From Gilvimarinus polysaccharolyticus (GTDB lineage: Bacteria; Pseudomonadota; Gammaproteobacteria; Pseudomonadales; Cellvibrionaceae), in contig NZ_LFIJ01000002.1 of the NCBI RefSeq assembly GCF_001187555.1, positions 1,302,545 to 1,366,544 of the forward strand: DNA of 64,000 nt. The letters are read 5' to 3'. Positions 28,863-38,795 of the stretch are shown one piece after another (positions within the stretch are counted from its first letter, which is position 1; the number at the start of each line of letters is the position of its first letter). Position numbers and translations under genes: made by a program. The notes below the pieces were generated by a model, which saw only the letters and a list, made by a program, of their open reading frames with translations, did not search any database and was not told the DNA's origin.

Positions 28863-30152
28863 TTAGCTTTGTTGCTCGCGAGCAATAGCCCGATAAGCAA
28901 TATCGCTGCGGTAGTTGACGCCGTCCCACTTAATACCGTGGGCGAGCTTGTAGGCGCGTTCCTGCGCATCTTTAACGGTATTGCCTAGTGCTGTTGCACA
29001 CAGAACACGACCGCCGTTAGTAACGATCTCGTGGCCTTGCTGTGCGGTTCCTGCGTGAAAGACTTTCTCACCTGCGGTTTCGGTGCTGGGCAACCCGGTA
29101 ATCGCATCACCCTTGTTGTAACTTGCCGGGTAGCCACCGGCGGCGAGTACTACGCCAACGGCTGGCCGAGGGTCCCATTGGATAGTGGCTTTGTCTAACT
29201 CGCCGTTTAGAGCTGACAGACACAGGGCAACAATATCGGATTGCAGTCGCAGCATAATGGGCTGTGTTTCGGGGTCGCCAAAGCGGCAATTGTATTCGAT
29301 AACTTTAGGTGTACCGCTGGCGTCGATCATCAGGCCGGCGTATAAAAAGCCGGTGTAGCGGTTGCCTTCGGCGGCCATGCCTTTAACCGTAGGGTAGATC
29401 ACCTCATCCATAATGCGCTGGTGAATTTCATCGGTAACCACGGGCGCCGGTGAGTAAGCACCCATGCCGCCGGTGTTGGGGCCGGTGTCGCCATTGCCCG
29501 CGCGCTTGTGGTCTTGACTGGTGGCCATTGGTAAAACGTTTTCGCCATCTACCATGACGATAAAGCTGGCTTCTTCACCGTTAAGAAACTCTTCGATCAC
29601 CACACGACACCCGGCGTCGCCAAAGGCGTTGCCCGACAACATATCGCGTACGGCATCTTCGGCTTGCTCGAGTGTTTCGGCGACTATTACACCTTTACCG
29701 GCGGCAAGACCATCGGCTTTTACGACAATCGGCGCGCCTTTTTCGCGTAGGTAGGCGAGTGCCGGCGCAACTTCGGTGAAGTTTTGGTAGGCGCCGGTAG
29801 GAATTTTGTGGCGCTCTAAAAAGTCTTTGGTAAAAGCCTTAGAGCCTTCTAGTTGCGCTGCGCCCTTGGTGGGGCCAAAACACGCGAGGTTGCGCTCGTT
29901 AAAGTAATCCACGACCCCTTCAACCAAAGGCACTTCGGGTCCGACAATGGTCAGTGCAACTTCTTCTGCCTTGGCAAATTCAGCTAGCGCAGCAAAGTCG
30001 AGCACATCAATATTGACGTTTTTTAATTTGTCGTCTAACGCAGTCCCGGCGTTACCGGGTGCTAAGTAAACGGTTTCTACTTGTTGGCTCTGCGCCGCCT
30101 TCCAGGCCAGTGCATGCTCGCGGCCACCGCCGCCAATAATTAAAATGTTCAT
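28863..30152 (-). CDS. purD: Phosphoribosylamine-glycine ligase
   Basis: GARS enzyme (429 aa), ATP-dependent second step of purine synthesis. N-terminal MNILIIGGGGREHALAWK, ATP-grasp segment APIVVKADGLAAGKGVIVA, and NTGGMGAYSPAPV are characteristic. It lies 134 bp behind purH in the same direction, the normal purH-purD pair, and ends at a strong terminator. Confidence 0.97.
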   Translation of the reverse strand: MNILIIGGGGREHALAWKAAQSQQVETVYLAPGNAGTALDDKLKNVNIDVLDFAALAEFAKAEEVALTIVGPEVPLVEGVVDYFNERNLACFGPTKGAAQLEGSKAFTKDFLERHKIPTGAYQNFTEVAPALAYLREKGAPIVVKADGLAAGKGVIVAETLEQAEDAVRDMLSGNAFGDAGCRVVIEEFLNGEEASFIVMVDGENVLPMATSQDHKRAGNGDTGPNTGGMGAYSPAPVVTDEIHQRIMDEVIYPTVKGMAAEGNRYTGFLYAGLMIDASGTPKVIEYNCRFGDPETQPIMLRLQSDIVALCLSALNGELDKATIQWDPRPAVGVVLAAGGYPASYNKGDAITGLPSTETAGEKVFHAGTAQQGHEIVTNGGRVLCATALGNTVKDAQERAYKLAHGIKWDGVNYRSDIAYRAIAREQQS

Positions 30153-30286
30153 GGTTTTGTATGGCTATAACGGCGCTTATACAATAGCGCTCGATTCACC
30201 ATAGCTCCTATTGGCAAATTAAGGGTCATAAGCGGCGGCCAGCTAAGTCCTTATATAGATACTGCTTAGTTGACCGCGTAGCGCGC

Positions 30287-31858
30287 TTAGTGTTTAAAGT
30301 GACGCATTCCGGTAAATACCATGGCGATTCCAGCTTCGTCGGCAGCGGCGATCACTTCATCGTCGCGCATAGAGCCGCCAGGCTGAATTACAGCGGCAAT
30401 ACCTGCCGCAGCGGCGTTGTCTATGCCGTCGCGGAACGGGAAGAACGCATCCGAAGCCATAACCGAGCCGGGCACCGCAAGGCCTGCATGCTCAGCTTTA
30501 ATGCCGGCGATACGGGCCGAGTTTACGCGGCTCATTTGACCGGCACCCACACCGACGGTGGCGCCGCCTTTACCGTAAACAATGGCGTTGGATTTAACCA
30601 TTTTTGCGACTTTCCAGGTGAATAATAAATCGCGCATCTGATCTTCGCTGGGTACTTTTTTGGTAACCACTTTTAAATCAGATTCTGCCACGGTGCCGTT
30701 GTCGCGATCTTGTACTAACAAGCCGCCTGACACACGCTTGTAATCATAACCGGCAGCACTTGCGCCCCACTGGCCACACTCTAATAAGCGTACATTTTTC
30801 TTGGCACTGACAATCTCAACGGCAGCCGACTCGATACTTGGGGCAATAATCACTTCAACAAATTGTTGATCGACAATGACTTTTGCGGTGGCTGCATCGA
30901 GTGGGCGGTTGAAAGCGATAATGCCGCCAAAGGATGACTCGGGATCGGTGGCAAAAGCACGTTCGTAAGCGGCCTGTAATGTGTCGGCGCTGGCTACGCC
31001 ACAAGGATTGGCGTGCTTGACGATAACGCAGGTAGGCGCATCAAATAGCTTTACGGTTTCTAATGCGGCATCGGTATCGGCAATGTTGTTGTAAGACAGC
31101 TCTTTGCCTTGCAACTGTTTGGCGGTTGCGATGGTGCCGACAGCAGGATTCTTCTCGACAAAAAAGGCACTCTTTTGATGCGAGTTCTCGCCGTAACGCA
31201 GGGTTTGCACCTGATGAAACTGGGTGTTAAACGTGCGTGGAAAATCTTCACTGCCACCTTTAACCATACGGCCAAAGTAATTGGCGATGGCGCCATCGTA
31301 GGCGGCGGTGTGCTCGTATGCTTGAATGGCTAAATCAAAACGAGTTTGGTAAGTAGTGGCGCCTTTATTGGCTGACATCTCGGCCAATATTTTGCCGTAG
31401 TCGGCGGCGTTAACCACAATGTTGACCCAAGCGTGATTTTTAGCCGCAGCGCGTACCATTGTTGGGCCGCCGATATCGATATTCTCGATGGCGTCCTCTA
31501 GGCTGCAGTCGGGGTTGGCGACGGTGTTTTCAAACGGGTAAAGATTGACCACCACCATGTCGATGCCGCCAATACCATGCTCGTTCATTACCGCATCATC
31601 TTGACCGCGACGGGCCAAAATGCCTCCGTGAACTTTAGGGTGCAACGTTTTAACGCGGCCGTCCATCATCTCGGGGAAGCCGGTGTAGTCCGAGACTTCT
31701 ATGGCGGGGATGTCGCTGTCTTTGAGCAGGCGGTAAGTGCCGCCAGTCGAAAGGATTTCTACCCCTTGTTGGTGTAAGGCACGGGCAAAATCTACAATGC
31801 CTGTTTTATCAGAGACGCTGATCAGGGCGCGTTTTACGGGCGCGAGGTCGGTAGTCAT
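30287..31858 (-). CDS. purH: Bifunctional AICAR transformylase/IMP cyclohydrolase
   Basis: Catalyses the last two steps to IMP (523 aa). The N-terminal cyclohydrolase domain (about 1-200) has [19 protein letters not shown] and the STGGTYRLL loop. The C-terminal transformylase domain has the catalytic KHANPCGVA motif and ends with [11 protein letters not shown]. It is the first gene of purH-purD and lies behind the fis terminator, implying its own promoter within 31859-31910. Confidence 0.97.
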   Translation of the reverse strand: MTTDLAPVKRALISVSDKTGIVDFARALHQQGVEILSTGGTYRLLKDSDIPAIEVSDYTGFPEMMDGRVKTLHPKVHGGILARRGQDDAVMNEHGIGGIDMVVVNLYPFENTVANPDCSLEDAIENIDIGGPTMVRAAAKNHAWVNIVVNAADYGKILAEMSANKGATTYQTRFDLAIQAYEHTAAYDGAIANYFGRMVKGGSEDFPRTFNTQFHQVQTLRYGENSHQKSAFFVEKNPAVGTIATAKQLQGKELSYNNIADTDAALETVKLFDAPTCVIVKHANPCGVASADTLQAAYERAFATDPESSFGGIIAFNRPLDAATAKVIVDQQFVEVIIAPSIESAAVEIVSAKKNVRLLECGQWGASAAGYDYKRVSGGLLVQDRDNGTVAESDLKVVTKKVPSEDQMRDLLFTWKVAKMVKSNAIVYGKGGATVGVGAGQMSRVNSARIAGIKAEHAGLAVPGSVMASDAFFPFRDGIDNAAAAGIAAVIQPGGSMRDDEVIAAADEAGIAMVFTGMRHFKH

Positions 31859-31909
31859 TGGGATGCTTCCAGTAGTTTGTTAGCTCGGGAGTCAATAAGA
31901 ACAAACGTT

Positions 31910-31940
31910 TAAAAATAGAAAAGGTGGCATTCAGCCACCC
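31910..31940 (-). terminator. Intrinsic terminator after fis
   Basis: On the minus strand GGTGGC and GCCACC pair around TGAAT and are followed by TTTTCTATTTTT. It separates the dusB-fis transcript from purH. Confidence 0.85.
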
Positions 31941-31969
31941 TTAGGCGTTATAAGCATTTACGCTTTTAC

Positions 31970-32290
31970 TTACAACAAGCCATATTGCTTCAGTTTTTTG
32001 CGTAATGTGCCACGGTTTAAACCCAGTGCTTGCGCGGCTCGAGTTTGATTGTGGCGGGTGTATTTTAATACCACCTCAAGCAACGGCGCTTCGACTTCGG
32101 CCATTACCATATCGTAGACGTTACTGACAGGCTGTCCGTCTAAGTGTTGGAAATAATTTTCCATGGCCTGTTCGACGCTGCCTCGCAATGATTGCGCTTG
32201 AGTGGCAGGTGCCGGTTGTGGCGCTTGCGTGCTCAAGGTCTCTTTGGGCGCGATGGACGCATCGGTGATAAAAGTTTCTACTGAATTCAT
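31970..32290 (-). CDS. fis: DNA-binding protein Fis
   Basis: Nucleoid-associated regulator and DNA-bending protein (106 aa). The C-terminal helix-turn-helix [21 protein letters not shown] is nearly the family consensus. The N-terminal part (about 1-35) is longer and Pro/Gln/Ala-rich compared with the 98-residue enteric form. The start overlaps the dusB stop (ATGA), the ancestral dusB-fis pairing, so it is translationally coupled and its level follows growth-rate control of that operon. Confidence 0.96.
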   Translation of the reverse strand: MNSVETFITDASIAPKETLSTQAPQPAPATQAQSLRGSVEQAMENYFQHLDGQPVSNVYDMVMAEVEAPLLEVVLKYTRHNQTRAAQALGLNRGTLRKKLKQYGLL

Positions 32291-33276
32291 GCCGCTTTTT
32301 CCTCTTGTTCTAGCAGTTGTTCGAAGTAATCTCGAACCCTTGCATATTGATCTTGGGCGTTTTCTAACTGGTTAAACGTGGCGCGAAACGGCCCGCTATC
32401 GGGCAGAGTTTGTAGGTACCAGCCGAGGTGCTTACGCGAGATGCGCGGCCCCATGACAGGTCCATAAAATTCGCTCAGTTCTCCCAGGTGGGTACAAAGA
32501 ATATCTCTGATTTCACTCAGAGATGGTTCTGGTAACAGTTGGCCAGTACGTAAATAGTGGTCAATCTGTTTAAAAATCCAAGGGCGCCCCTGTGCGGCGC
32601 GCCCGATCATAACGGCCTGTGCGCCGGTTTGTTGCAGCACATAATGTGCTTTTGACGCGCTGTCGATATCGCCGTTGCACAGCACCGGAATGTTAACGTT
32701 TTGTACTACCTCGGCAATGGTGTCGTACTCGGCCAGACCGTTAAAACGGCAGGCGCGGGGGCGGCCATGTATCGCTAAGGCTTGTATGCCGCAATCTTCG
32801 GCGAGCTTGGCAATGGCAACCGCGTTGCGCTGCTCGGGGCACCAACCGGTGCGTATTTTTAATGTTACAGGTGCATCTACGGCAGATACTACCGCCTGTA
32901 ATATATTGGCCACTAAGGCTTCATCGCGTAATAACGCAGAGCCGGCGGCTTTTTTTAACACTTTTTTTGCCGGACACCCCATATTGATGTCGATAATTTG
33001 GGCGCCATTGTCTACATTGAAGCGGGCCGCCTCGGCCATCATTGCTGGATCGGAGCCGGCTATTTGCACCGCTATTGGGCCTGTTTCGCCACGGTGGTCA
33101 AGACGCTGACGGCTCTTGCGACTGTCCCAGAGTGTGGCGTCACAAGTCACCATTTCTGAAATCGCAAGCCCCGCCCCCTGTTGCCGACAAAGTTGGCGAA
33201 AGGGGCGATCGGTAACGCCAGCCATTGGCGCCAGTACTACCGGCACGTCGATCTGATAGGGGCCAATCTGAAGCAT
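32287..33276 (-). CDS. dusB: tRNA-dihydrouridine synthase B
   Basis: FMN enzyme (329 aa) reducing uridine in the D-loop of tRNAs. The TIM barrel opens with [19 protein letters not shown]. The catalytic cysteine lies in [20 protein letters not shown] (cited as one motif), and [11 protein letters not shown] plus [11 protein letters not shown] are FMN-binding parts. The ATG two codons after a possible TTG is chosen because [11 protein letters not shown] matches the family. It is upstream of and overlaps fis. Confidence 0.95.
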   Translation of the reverse strand: MLQIGPYQIDVPVVLAPMAGVTDRPFRQLCRQQGAGLAISEMVTCDATLWDSRKSRQRLDHRGETGPIAVQIAGSDPAMMAEAARFNVDNGAQIIDINMGCPAKKVLKKAAGSALLRDEALVANILQAVVSAVDAPVTLKIRTGWCPEQRNAVAIAKLAEDCGIQALAIHGRPRACRFNGLAEYDTIAEVVQNVNIPVLCNGDIDSASKAHYVLQQTGAQAVMIGRAAQGRPWIFKQIDHYLRTGQLLPEPSLSEIRDILCTHLGELSEFYGPVMGPRISRKHLGWYLQTLPDSGPFRATFNQLENAQDQYARVRDYFEQLLEQEEKAA

Positions 33277-33453
33277 TATCAACTTACCTTGCCGACGGTT
33301 TTATCTAAAATGACCCGTTAATTTCTAGCGGCGGGGCCGGTCGAAAAAGGCTGGCTATGATACCTTCTTGGAGTCGAATTGGGAACGCAGATTTCACACA
33401 GATTGGCTTTTTTTTAAGCAAATATGACAGTTTAAGCTTGCAGTTTAAGTGAG

Positions 33454-35085
33454 CTAGGGGATAACTAAGTTGTAATTGACTGCATCTGGGCCCGGGTCGA
33501 CCAGCTCTAGGCTTAAATGCACCGGCTGGTTAGACGGCATAATCGTGCGGCCGGTCAGTTCGCCGCGTAAGTATTCTTTGGGTGTAAACAGGCGCGATGC
33601 CACTGGCCTGTTATTGATATCGCTAAAGGTTAGCTGCAAAGCTGGGTACGGTTGCTCGAACATAGCGGTATTAAGAATGATGGCATCCACCATTAACGCA
33701 TTGCTGTGTTCTGCGTGTTGGCGCACCACAAGGTTAAAGGTGCGAATTTTACTGGTGTCGCGCAACGTGGGCATTTGGCAGCCAATCAGGTTGCAGGCAC
33801 TTTGATAATAACCCCGGTAAGGTTCAATGCGGCTGTAGCGGTCAAATTGTAGCCAAGCAACTTGTAGCACCAGCGCGACGATTGCTAATAGACTTAGCGC
33901 TCCCCACAGCAATCGCTTGTGCCAAGGGCGCTCATGGGCGGCTGCCATTTCGACTGGTTCGGGGTGGATGCCCAGTATTAAAGCGCTGCGCTCGCTATCG
34001 TAGGCGCGTAGACGTCCATGAAAATCATCGACCGCGTGGCTGTCTTCATCGTTGTCGGAGCGATCAGCACGCAATTCAAAGGACGGTGTTGCTGCCGGCT
34101 TTTGAGTGCTTGCAGGTGTTGGGTTATCACGCTTTGAAGGTTTAATGTCTTCGGTTAAGTTGGCACTAAAATCGTTAGTCTGTTCGCCAGTCTCAGTGAA
34201 ATTGTCTATTTCACTTGCGGTCGATGGGCCGTCGCGGGTGATGCTGAGCGGGTTGTCGAAGTCGCTAGCGGTTTGTGTTTGGGGTGTTGGCTCATTGTCC
34301 AACAGCTCATCGGCCCAAGATTCATCGCTGGCATCGACAAACTCTTCGGTCTGTGGCTCAAGCTTGCGCTCAAACAAAGAGTGGCCGCTGTCGCGAGGCG
34401 CTATGTATAAATCTGGGTCAGCCGCCTTCGGTGCCGGATTGTCCATGTCGTCACTGATCAGCACATCATCGTGCAGTTCGCTTTCAAGGTCTATTTGTGA
34501 CTGGTCGAACTTCAGTAATCCATCGGCGGTGGCACTTGGCTCGACCGGCTTGGGGTTTTCTATGATTTTGCTAGCGTTGCTGACAGGTTTGGGTGCTGAG
34601 TTCGAGTCAGATTTGGGCGCACTTACACGACGATTTTCTGGCTTAGGGGTGTTAATTGCAGCCTTAGTTGGTGCAGTTTGTGCGACGGTAGCTGCTGGTC
34701 GAATATTGTCGCTCTTATTAAGGTTGTCTGGCTTGGCTGCGGCTGGAGTAACCGCTGGGCGCGTTTGGGCCTGGGGCTTTATGCTCGCTTGCTTAGGTGT
34801 CGGGCTGATTGCAGCCGATGGCGCTGTAGATGGAACTGCTGCGTCCGGCTCGCTAGTAATAGGCAGTTGAGTTTGAGTGGGTGCTGGCGTTTGTGGTGCA
34901 CGTTTTGTGGTTTTTACGCGCGGAGCTGCAGGTTTTGGGTTGCGCCCCTCAATAAGGTTTTGTTCGGCATTAAAAATATGTAAACAAGAGCCACAGCGCA
35001 CCGCGCCACGAGCTTTTTGAATTTGCGCGGGCGTAATCCTAAACGACGTGCTGCACTGAGGGCAGCGGGTAACCAATTGGGTCAT
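33454..35085 (-). CDS. MJ0042 zinc-ribbon and DUF3426 membrane protein
   Basis: Protein of 543 aa. An N-terminal zinc ribbon (C8, C11, C31, C34; MJ0042 type) is followed by some 340 residues of disordered Pro/Ala/Ser/Thr then Asp/Glu-rich sequence, one transmembrane helix (about 392-412) and the extracytoplasmic DUF3426 domain to the end. The function is unknown. It is conserved between prmA and dusB in Pseudomonas-like genomes. ATG (MTQLVTRCPQC) is favoured over a GTG 16 codons earlier. Confidence 0.85.
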   Translation of the reverse strand: MTQLVTRCPQCSTSFRITPAQIQKARGAVRCGSCLHIFNAEQNLIEGRNPKPAAPRVKTTKRAPQTPAPTQTQLPITSEPDAAVPSTAPSAAISPTPKQASIKPQAQTRPAVTPAAAKPDNLNKSDNIRPAATVAQTAPTKAAINTPKPENRRVSAPKSDSNSAPKPVSNASKIIENPKPVEPSATADGLLKFDQSQIDLESELHDDVLISDDMDNPAPKAADPDLYIAPRDSGHSLFERKLEPQTEEFVDASDESWADELLDNEPTPQTQTASDFDNPLSITRDGPSTASEIDNFTETGEQTNDFSANLTEDIKPSKRDNPTPASTQKPAATPSFELRADRSDNDEDSHAVDDFHGRLRAYDSERSALILGIHPEPVEMAAAHERPWHKRLLWGALSLLAIVALVLQVAWLQFDRYSRIEPYRGYYQSACNLIGCQMPTLRDTSKIRTFNLVVRQHAEHSNALMVDAIILNTAMFEQPYPALQLTFSDINNRPVASRLFTPKEYLRGELTGRTIMPSNQPVHLSLELVDPGPDAVNYNLVIP

Positions 35086-35184
35086 AGCAAACGTGTTTTC
35101 CTTGCTGTCGCAGGAGGGCCTTCCCGAGTGCACACTTTAGAGGCAGTTTAGTCGTAAAGTGTGCGCGGGTAAATGCGCCGTAGT

Positions 35185-36066
35185 TTAGCGTATTTTTGTG
35201 CCAGTAATGCGAACCCACTCGTCTTTTTGAGCGACCGGATCAAACGTAAAGTCATCGCTGTAGGCGGCCATAACGGCATCGGCTTGAGTCGCTAAAATAC
35301 CGGAGAGGCAAATCTTGCCGCCGCGGCGGGTCAGGGCTGATAGTTGTGGTGCGAGCTCGGCCAGTGGTCCAGCCAAGATGTTGGCCAGCACTATATCAAC
35401 TGACTCGCTGGGTGCCTTTGGTGGCAAAAAAACCGGCATGGCGTCAGCGGCTAATTGGTTGCGTTGAGCGTTGTCGCAGGTGGCGAGCAGCGCTTGTGGA
35501 TCGATGTCGACCCCGATGACTTTGCGGGCGCCGAGTTTAAGTGCTGCGATACCTAAAATGCCAGAGCCACAACCGTAATCGACTAGTGTTAAATCGTCCA
35601 GCACTTGGCCGTCCAGCCACTGCATGCATAAAAAAGTAGTGGGGTGGGTGCCGGTGCCAAACGCTAAGCCTGGGTCGAGCAAAATATTAATTTTGTCGGG
35701 CGCCGGTGGCTCGATCCAGCTGGGGCAAATCCACAGGCGTTCACCACAGCAAATGGGGTGGTAGTTGCTCATCCACTCCCGCTCCCAGTCCTTGTCTTCT
35801 AACTGCTCCCATTGGTGTTCTGGCAATTCTTGACCGTAGCGTGCCGCGATCAAGTCGCTGCTGGCGCCGGTATTGATGTCAGCGTCGAATAGCCCGGTAA
35901 TACACACTTGATCCCACAGCGGTGTTTCGCCGAGTCCCGGCTCTAAAATCGGTTGGTCGGCATTGTCTTGCAGCGTCACGGAAACAGCGCCAGCATCGAG
36001 TAGCGCGTCTTCGAGTTTAGCGGCGTGATCACGTACGGTATTAAGTTTTATTTGAAGCCAGGGCAT
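35185..36066 (-). CDS. prmA: Ribosomal protein L11 methyltransferase
   Basis: SAM-dependent methyltransferase (293 aa) that trimethylates L11. The N-terminal substrate-binding domain starts MPWLQIKLNT. The SAM motif VDYGCGSGILGIAALKLGA and VLANILAGPLAEL identify it. Length equals the usual 293. An open frame extends 37 codons into accC, but the ATG here gives the family start. It lies behind accB-accC. Confidence 0.95.
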   Translation of the reverse strand: MPWLQIKLNTVRDHAAKLEDALLDAGAVSVTLQDNADQPILEPGLGETPLWDQVCITGLFDADINTGASSDLIAARYGQELPEHQWEQLEDKDWEREWMSNYHPICCGERLWICPSWIEPPAPDKINILLDPGLAFGTGTHPTTFLCMQWLDGQVLDDLTLVDYGCGSGILGIAALKLGARKVIGVDIDPQALLATCDNAQRNQLAADAMPVFLPPKAPSESVDIVLANILAGPLAELAPQLSALTRRGGKICLSGILATQADAVMAAYSDDFTFDPVAQKDEWVRITGTKIR

Positions 36067-36112
36067 GGGAATCCGAAAGCTAAAGGTCCGGCGAATACCG
36101 GACCCTGCGGGT

Positions 36113-37456
36113 TTAACCTTCGAGTTTTTTCTCGAGGTAATGAATGTTAACGCCACCTTCGCGGAAGGCCGGATCACGTACTAAACGCTGTTGCAGCGGA
36201 ATGTTGGTGCGAATACCGTCAATAACGGTTTCATCCAGCGCGTTGCGCATGCGATTTAGGGCGATCGTACGGTCTTCACCATGAGTGATGATTTTAGCAA
36301 TCATCGAATCATAGTTCGGTGGTACTGTGTAGCCACTGTATAGATGAGAGTCGACCCGAACGCCAAAGCCTCCCGGAGCATGGAAGTTATTAATGGTGCC
36401 GGGGCAGGGCATAAAGGTTATTGGGTCTTCGGCGTTTACACGACACTCAAAGGCGTGACCGCGAATAACAACGTCTTCTTGTTTGATTGAGAGTTTCTCG
36501 CCAGCACAGACTCGGATTTGCTCGCGAATAATATCGATACCCGTAACCATCTCGGTAACTGGGTGTTCGACCTGTACGCGGGTGTTCATCTCGATAAAAT
36601 AAAAGCCGCCGTCTTCGTACAAAAACTCAAAGGTGCCGGCACCTTTATAGCCGATATCAATACATGCTTTAACGCAGGCCGCTGCAGTTGATTCGCGAAT
36701 GTCGTCGGGAATGCCGGGTGCCGGAGCTTCTTCTAGTACTTTTTGGTGGCGACGCTGCAAAGAGCAGTCGCGGTCGCCCAAGTGAATGGCGTTGCCTTGG
36801 CCGTCGGATAATATCTGAATCTCGACGTGACGTGGATTCTGCAGGAATTTCTCCATGTAAACCGTGTCATCACCAAAAGCACCCTTGGCTTCGCTTTGGG
36901 TAACATGAATCGAGCTCATTAATGAGGCTTCGGTATGTACCACTCGCATACCACGACCGCCGCCACCGGCGGCAGCTTTAATGATAATGGGGTAGCCGAT
37001 GCGCTTGGCAATTGCTTGGCACTTGTCGCGATCATCGGTGGGCAGTGGGCCGTCTGAGCCGGGTACAGTGGGTACGCCAGCTCTTTTCATGGCGGCAATA
37101 GCGGCCACCTTGTCGCCCATGGTGCGGATAACATCTGGATCAGGGCCAATAAACACAAAACCACTTTTTTGCACTTGCTCGGCAAAGTCGGCGTTCTCGG
37201 CTAAAAAACCGTAACCTGGGTGAACCGCTATTGAGTCGGTTACCTCCATCGCGCTAATAATAGCGGGGATGTTTAGGTAGCTTTGTGGTGATGGGTTGGG
37301 TCCGATGCAGACGGACTCATCGGCCAGACGTACGTGTTTTAAGTCGCGATCGACCTGCGAATGTACCGCCACGGTCTTAATGCCCATCTCTTTACAGGCG
37401 CGCAAAATCCGCAGGGCTATTTCACCGCGGTTCGCAATCAAAATTTTCTTAAACAT
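36113..37456 (-). CDS. accC: Acetyl-CoA carboxylase, biotin carboxylase subunit
   Basis: Biotin carboxylase (447 aa), the ATP-dependent half-reaction of fatty-acid synthesis. ATP-grasp landmarks are the start [19 protein letters not shown], the glycine-rich [14 protein letters not shown], and [15 protein letters not shown]. It follows accB by 89 bp. The gap contains a perfect hairpin. Confidence 0.98.
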   Translation of the reverse strand: MFKKILIANRGEIALRILRACKEMGIKTVAVHSQVDRDLKHVRLADESVCIGPNPSPQSYLNIPAIISAMEVTDSIAVHPGYGFLAENADFAEQVQKSGFVFIGPDPDVIRTMGDKVAAIAAMKRAGVPTVPGSDGPLPTDDRDKCQAIAKRIGYPIIIKAAAGGGGRGMRVVHTEASLMSSIHVTQSEAKGAFGDDTVYMEKFLQNPRHVEIQILSDGQGNAIHLGDRDCSLQRRHQKVLEEAPAPGIPDDIRESTAAACVKACIDIGYKGAGTFEFLYEDGGFYFIEMNTRVQVEHPVTEMVTGIDIIREQIRVCAGEKLSIKQEDVVIRGHAFECRVNAEDPITFMPCPGTINNFHAPGGFGVRVDSHLYSGYTVPPNYDSMIAKIITHGEDRTIALNRMRNALDETVIDGIRTNIPLQQRLVRDPAFREGGVNIHYLEKKLEG

Positions 37457-37507
37457 ACACCAACTCCTCGGATTTTATCGGCATTATCGTGTTCGCAGCC
37501 GCGCTTT

Positions 37508-37528
37508 ACAGCTGCGTCTCGCAGCTGT
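37508..37528. repeat. Hairpin in the accB-accC gap
   Basis: ACAGCTGCG and CGCAGCTGT make a perfect 9-bp stem with a TCT loop. There is no U-tract on the minus strand, so a role in mRNA processing or differential accB/accC expression is more likely than termination. Confidence 0.55.
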
Positions 37529-37545
37529 GTTTACCTGTCGTATAC

Positions 37546-38004
37546 TTAAACGATGGTTACCAAGGGTTGGTCAAATTCGACGGGTTCGCCGTCATCCACA
37601 AGAATAGCTTCGATCACACCGGCTTTGTCGGCTTCGATTTGATTCATCATCTTCATGGCTTCGACGATACAAATAACGTCGCCGACTTTAACGTGTTGGC
37701 CTACTTCAGCAAACGCGGGTGAGCTGGGGCTAGGCGAGCGGTAAAATGTGCCTACCATGGGCGATTTCAGCAAGTGGCCAGAAGGGGTTTCGGGCTCGGC
37801 AGCGGCGGCGGGCGCTGCAGCCGGGGCTACGGGTGCTGGGGCAACAGGCGCGGGCGCAGGTGCGTACATTTGTTGCTGAGCAACCGCGGCGTGGGTAGAG
37901 TTGCGGCTAATGCGCACAGACTCTTCACCTTCTTTAATTTCCAGTTCGCCGATGTCAGATTCTTCTAGCAGCTCGATCAGTTTTTTAATTTTACGAATAT
38001 CCAT
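37546..38004 (-). CDS. accB: Biotin carboxyl carrier protein of acetyl-CoA carboxylase
   Basis: BCCP (152 aa). An N-terminal helical region (1-35) is followed by an Ala/Pro linker (about 45-75) and the biotinyl domain. The biotinylated lysine is K118 in the [10 protein letters not shown] motif. Operon order is aroQ-accB-accC. E. coli accB is autoregulated; nothing in the sequence shows whether this one is. Confidence 0.97.
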   Translation of the reverse strand: MDIRKIKKLIELLEESDIGELEIKEGEESVRISRNSTHAAVAQQQMYAPAPAPVAPAPVAPAAAPAAAAEPETPSGHLLKSPMVGTFYRSPSPSSPAFAEVGQHVKVGDVICIVEAMKMMNQIEADKAGVIEAILVDDGEPVEFDQPLVTIV

Positions 38005-38034
38005 GTAGCCCTCTCTTAATGTACGGGATTCAAT

Positions 38035-38487
38035 TTAAACAATAGCGTTACGAGAGTTATGAGCCAGCGCGGCAGATAGCGCTAACTCATAGCCCAGTGC
38101 GCCAAGGCCGCAAATTACGCCCTCGGCAATATCAGAAAAATACGAGCGGTGGCGAAACTCTTCACGTTTGTAAACGTTAGAGATATGCACCTCTATAAAT
38201 GGAATGCCCACGGCTAATAGTGCGTCGCGCAAGGCGACACTGGTGTGGGTAAAAGCGGCGGGGTTGAAGATAATAAAATCGACCCCTTCTGAACGCGCCT
38301 CATGAATACGATCAATCAGTTCGTACTCCGCATTGCTTTGCAAGCTTAGCAGGTGATGGCCTTGCTGCTGACAGAGATCGCTTAAGCGGCAATTGATATC
38401 ACTGAGTGTGTCGGCCCCGTAGACGCCCGGCTCACGAGTACCCAAAAGGTTTAAATTGGGGCCGTGTAACACCAGTATGCTCGCCAT
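38035..38487 (-). CDS. aroQ: 3-dehydroquinate dehydratase, type II
   Basis: Shikimate-pathway dehydratase (150 aa). Type II signature: [20 protein letters not shown] with the active-site tyrosine shortly after, [17 protein letters not shown], and the catalytic histidine in [15 protein letters not shown]. The frame is open about 80 codons upstream, but ATG with the family N-terminus is clear. It is 30 bp before accB, a standard pairing. Confidence 0.96.
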   Translation of the reverse strand: MASILVLHGPNLNLLGTREPGVYGADTLSDINCRLSDLCQQQGHHLLSLQSNAEYELIDRIHEARSEGVDFIIFNPAAFTHTSVALRDALLAVGIPFIEVHISNVYKREEFRHRSYFSDIAEGVICGLGALGYELALSAALAHNSRNAIV

Positions 38488-38795
38488 GGGAAATCCTTCA
38501 CGGTCTGTGCGGTTGATTGACCGGAGTCGTTGCTCCAGTTGCGTATAAGGCGCGAGTTTGCCGCAAAAAAGCGGATGTGTCCATATTGTGTCGGTATTTT
38601 TCTCTAATTCCCGAAAAATGTCGACACGTTTGCCACCGTTAGTAGGTTTTTGTCTACAGCTAACTATAAGTTTGTAAGTGGTTGTGGCCGCTTTATGCAA
38701 GATGAGAGCATTTGGCGGCGGGTTGTGCACCACTTGACGTTAAGTTGCAGAAAGTCGCCTAAAATCTTCAAACGTGAGGTCAACAGTTATTAACG
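38488..38795. other. Intergenic region upstream of aroQ
   Basis: 308 bp between the end of dsbD and aroQ, both on the minus strand. It must hold the aroQ-accB-accC promoter, but I see no convincing -35/-10 pair. A small hairpin CCGC-AAAAAA-GCGG lies near 38560. No gene is recognised. Confidence 0.4.

Noticed and set aside
34106-34870. Long plus-strand open frame (254 codons), Ser/Leu/Gly-rich
   Set aside because: It is antisense to the low-complexity arm of the DUF3426 protein; composition follows from the opposite strand and no start signal is seen.
38488-38733. In-frame upstream extension of aroQ (about 80 codons)
   Set aside because: It gives no similarity to the enzyme family; the downstream ATG gives the exact family N-terminus.
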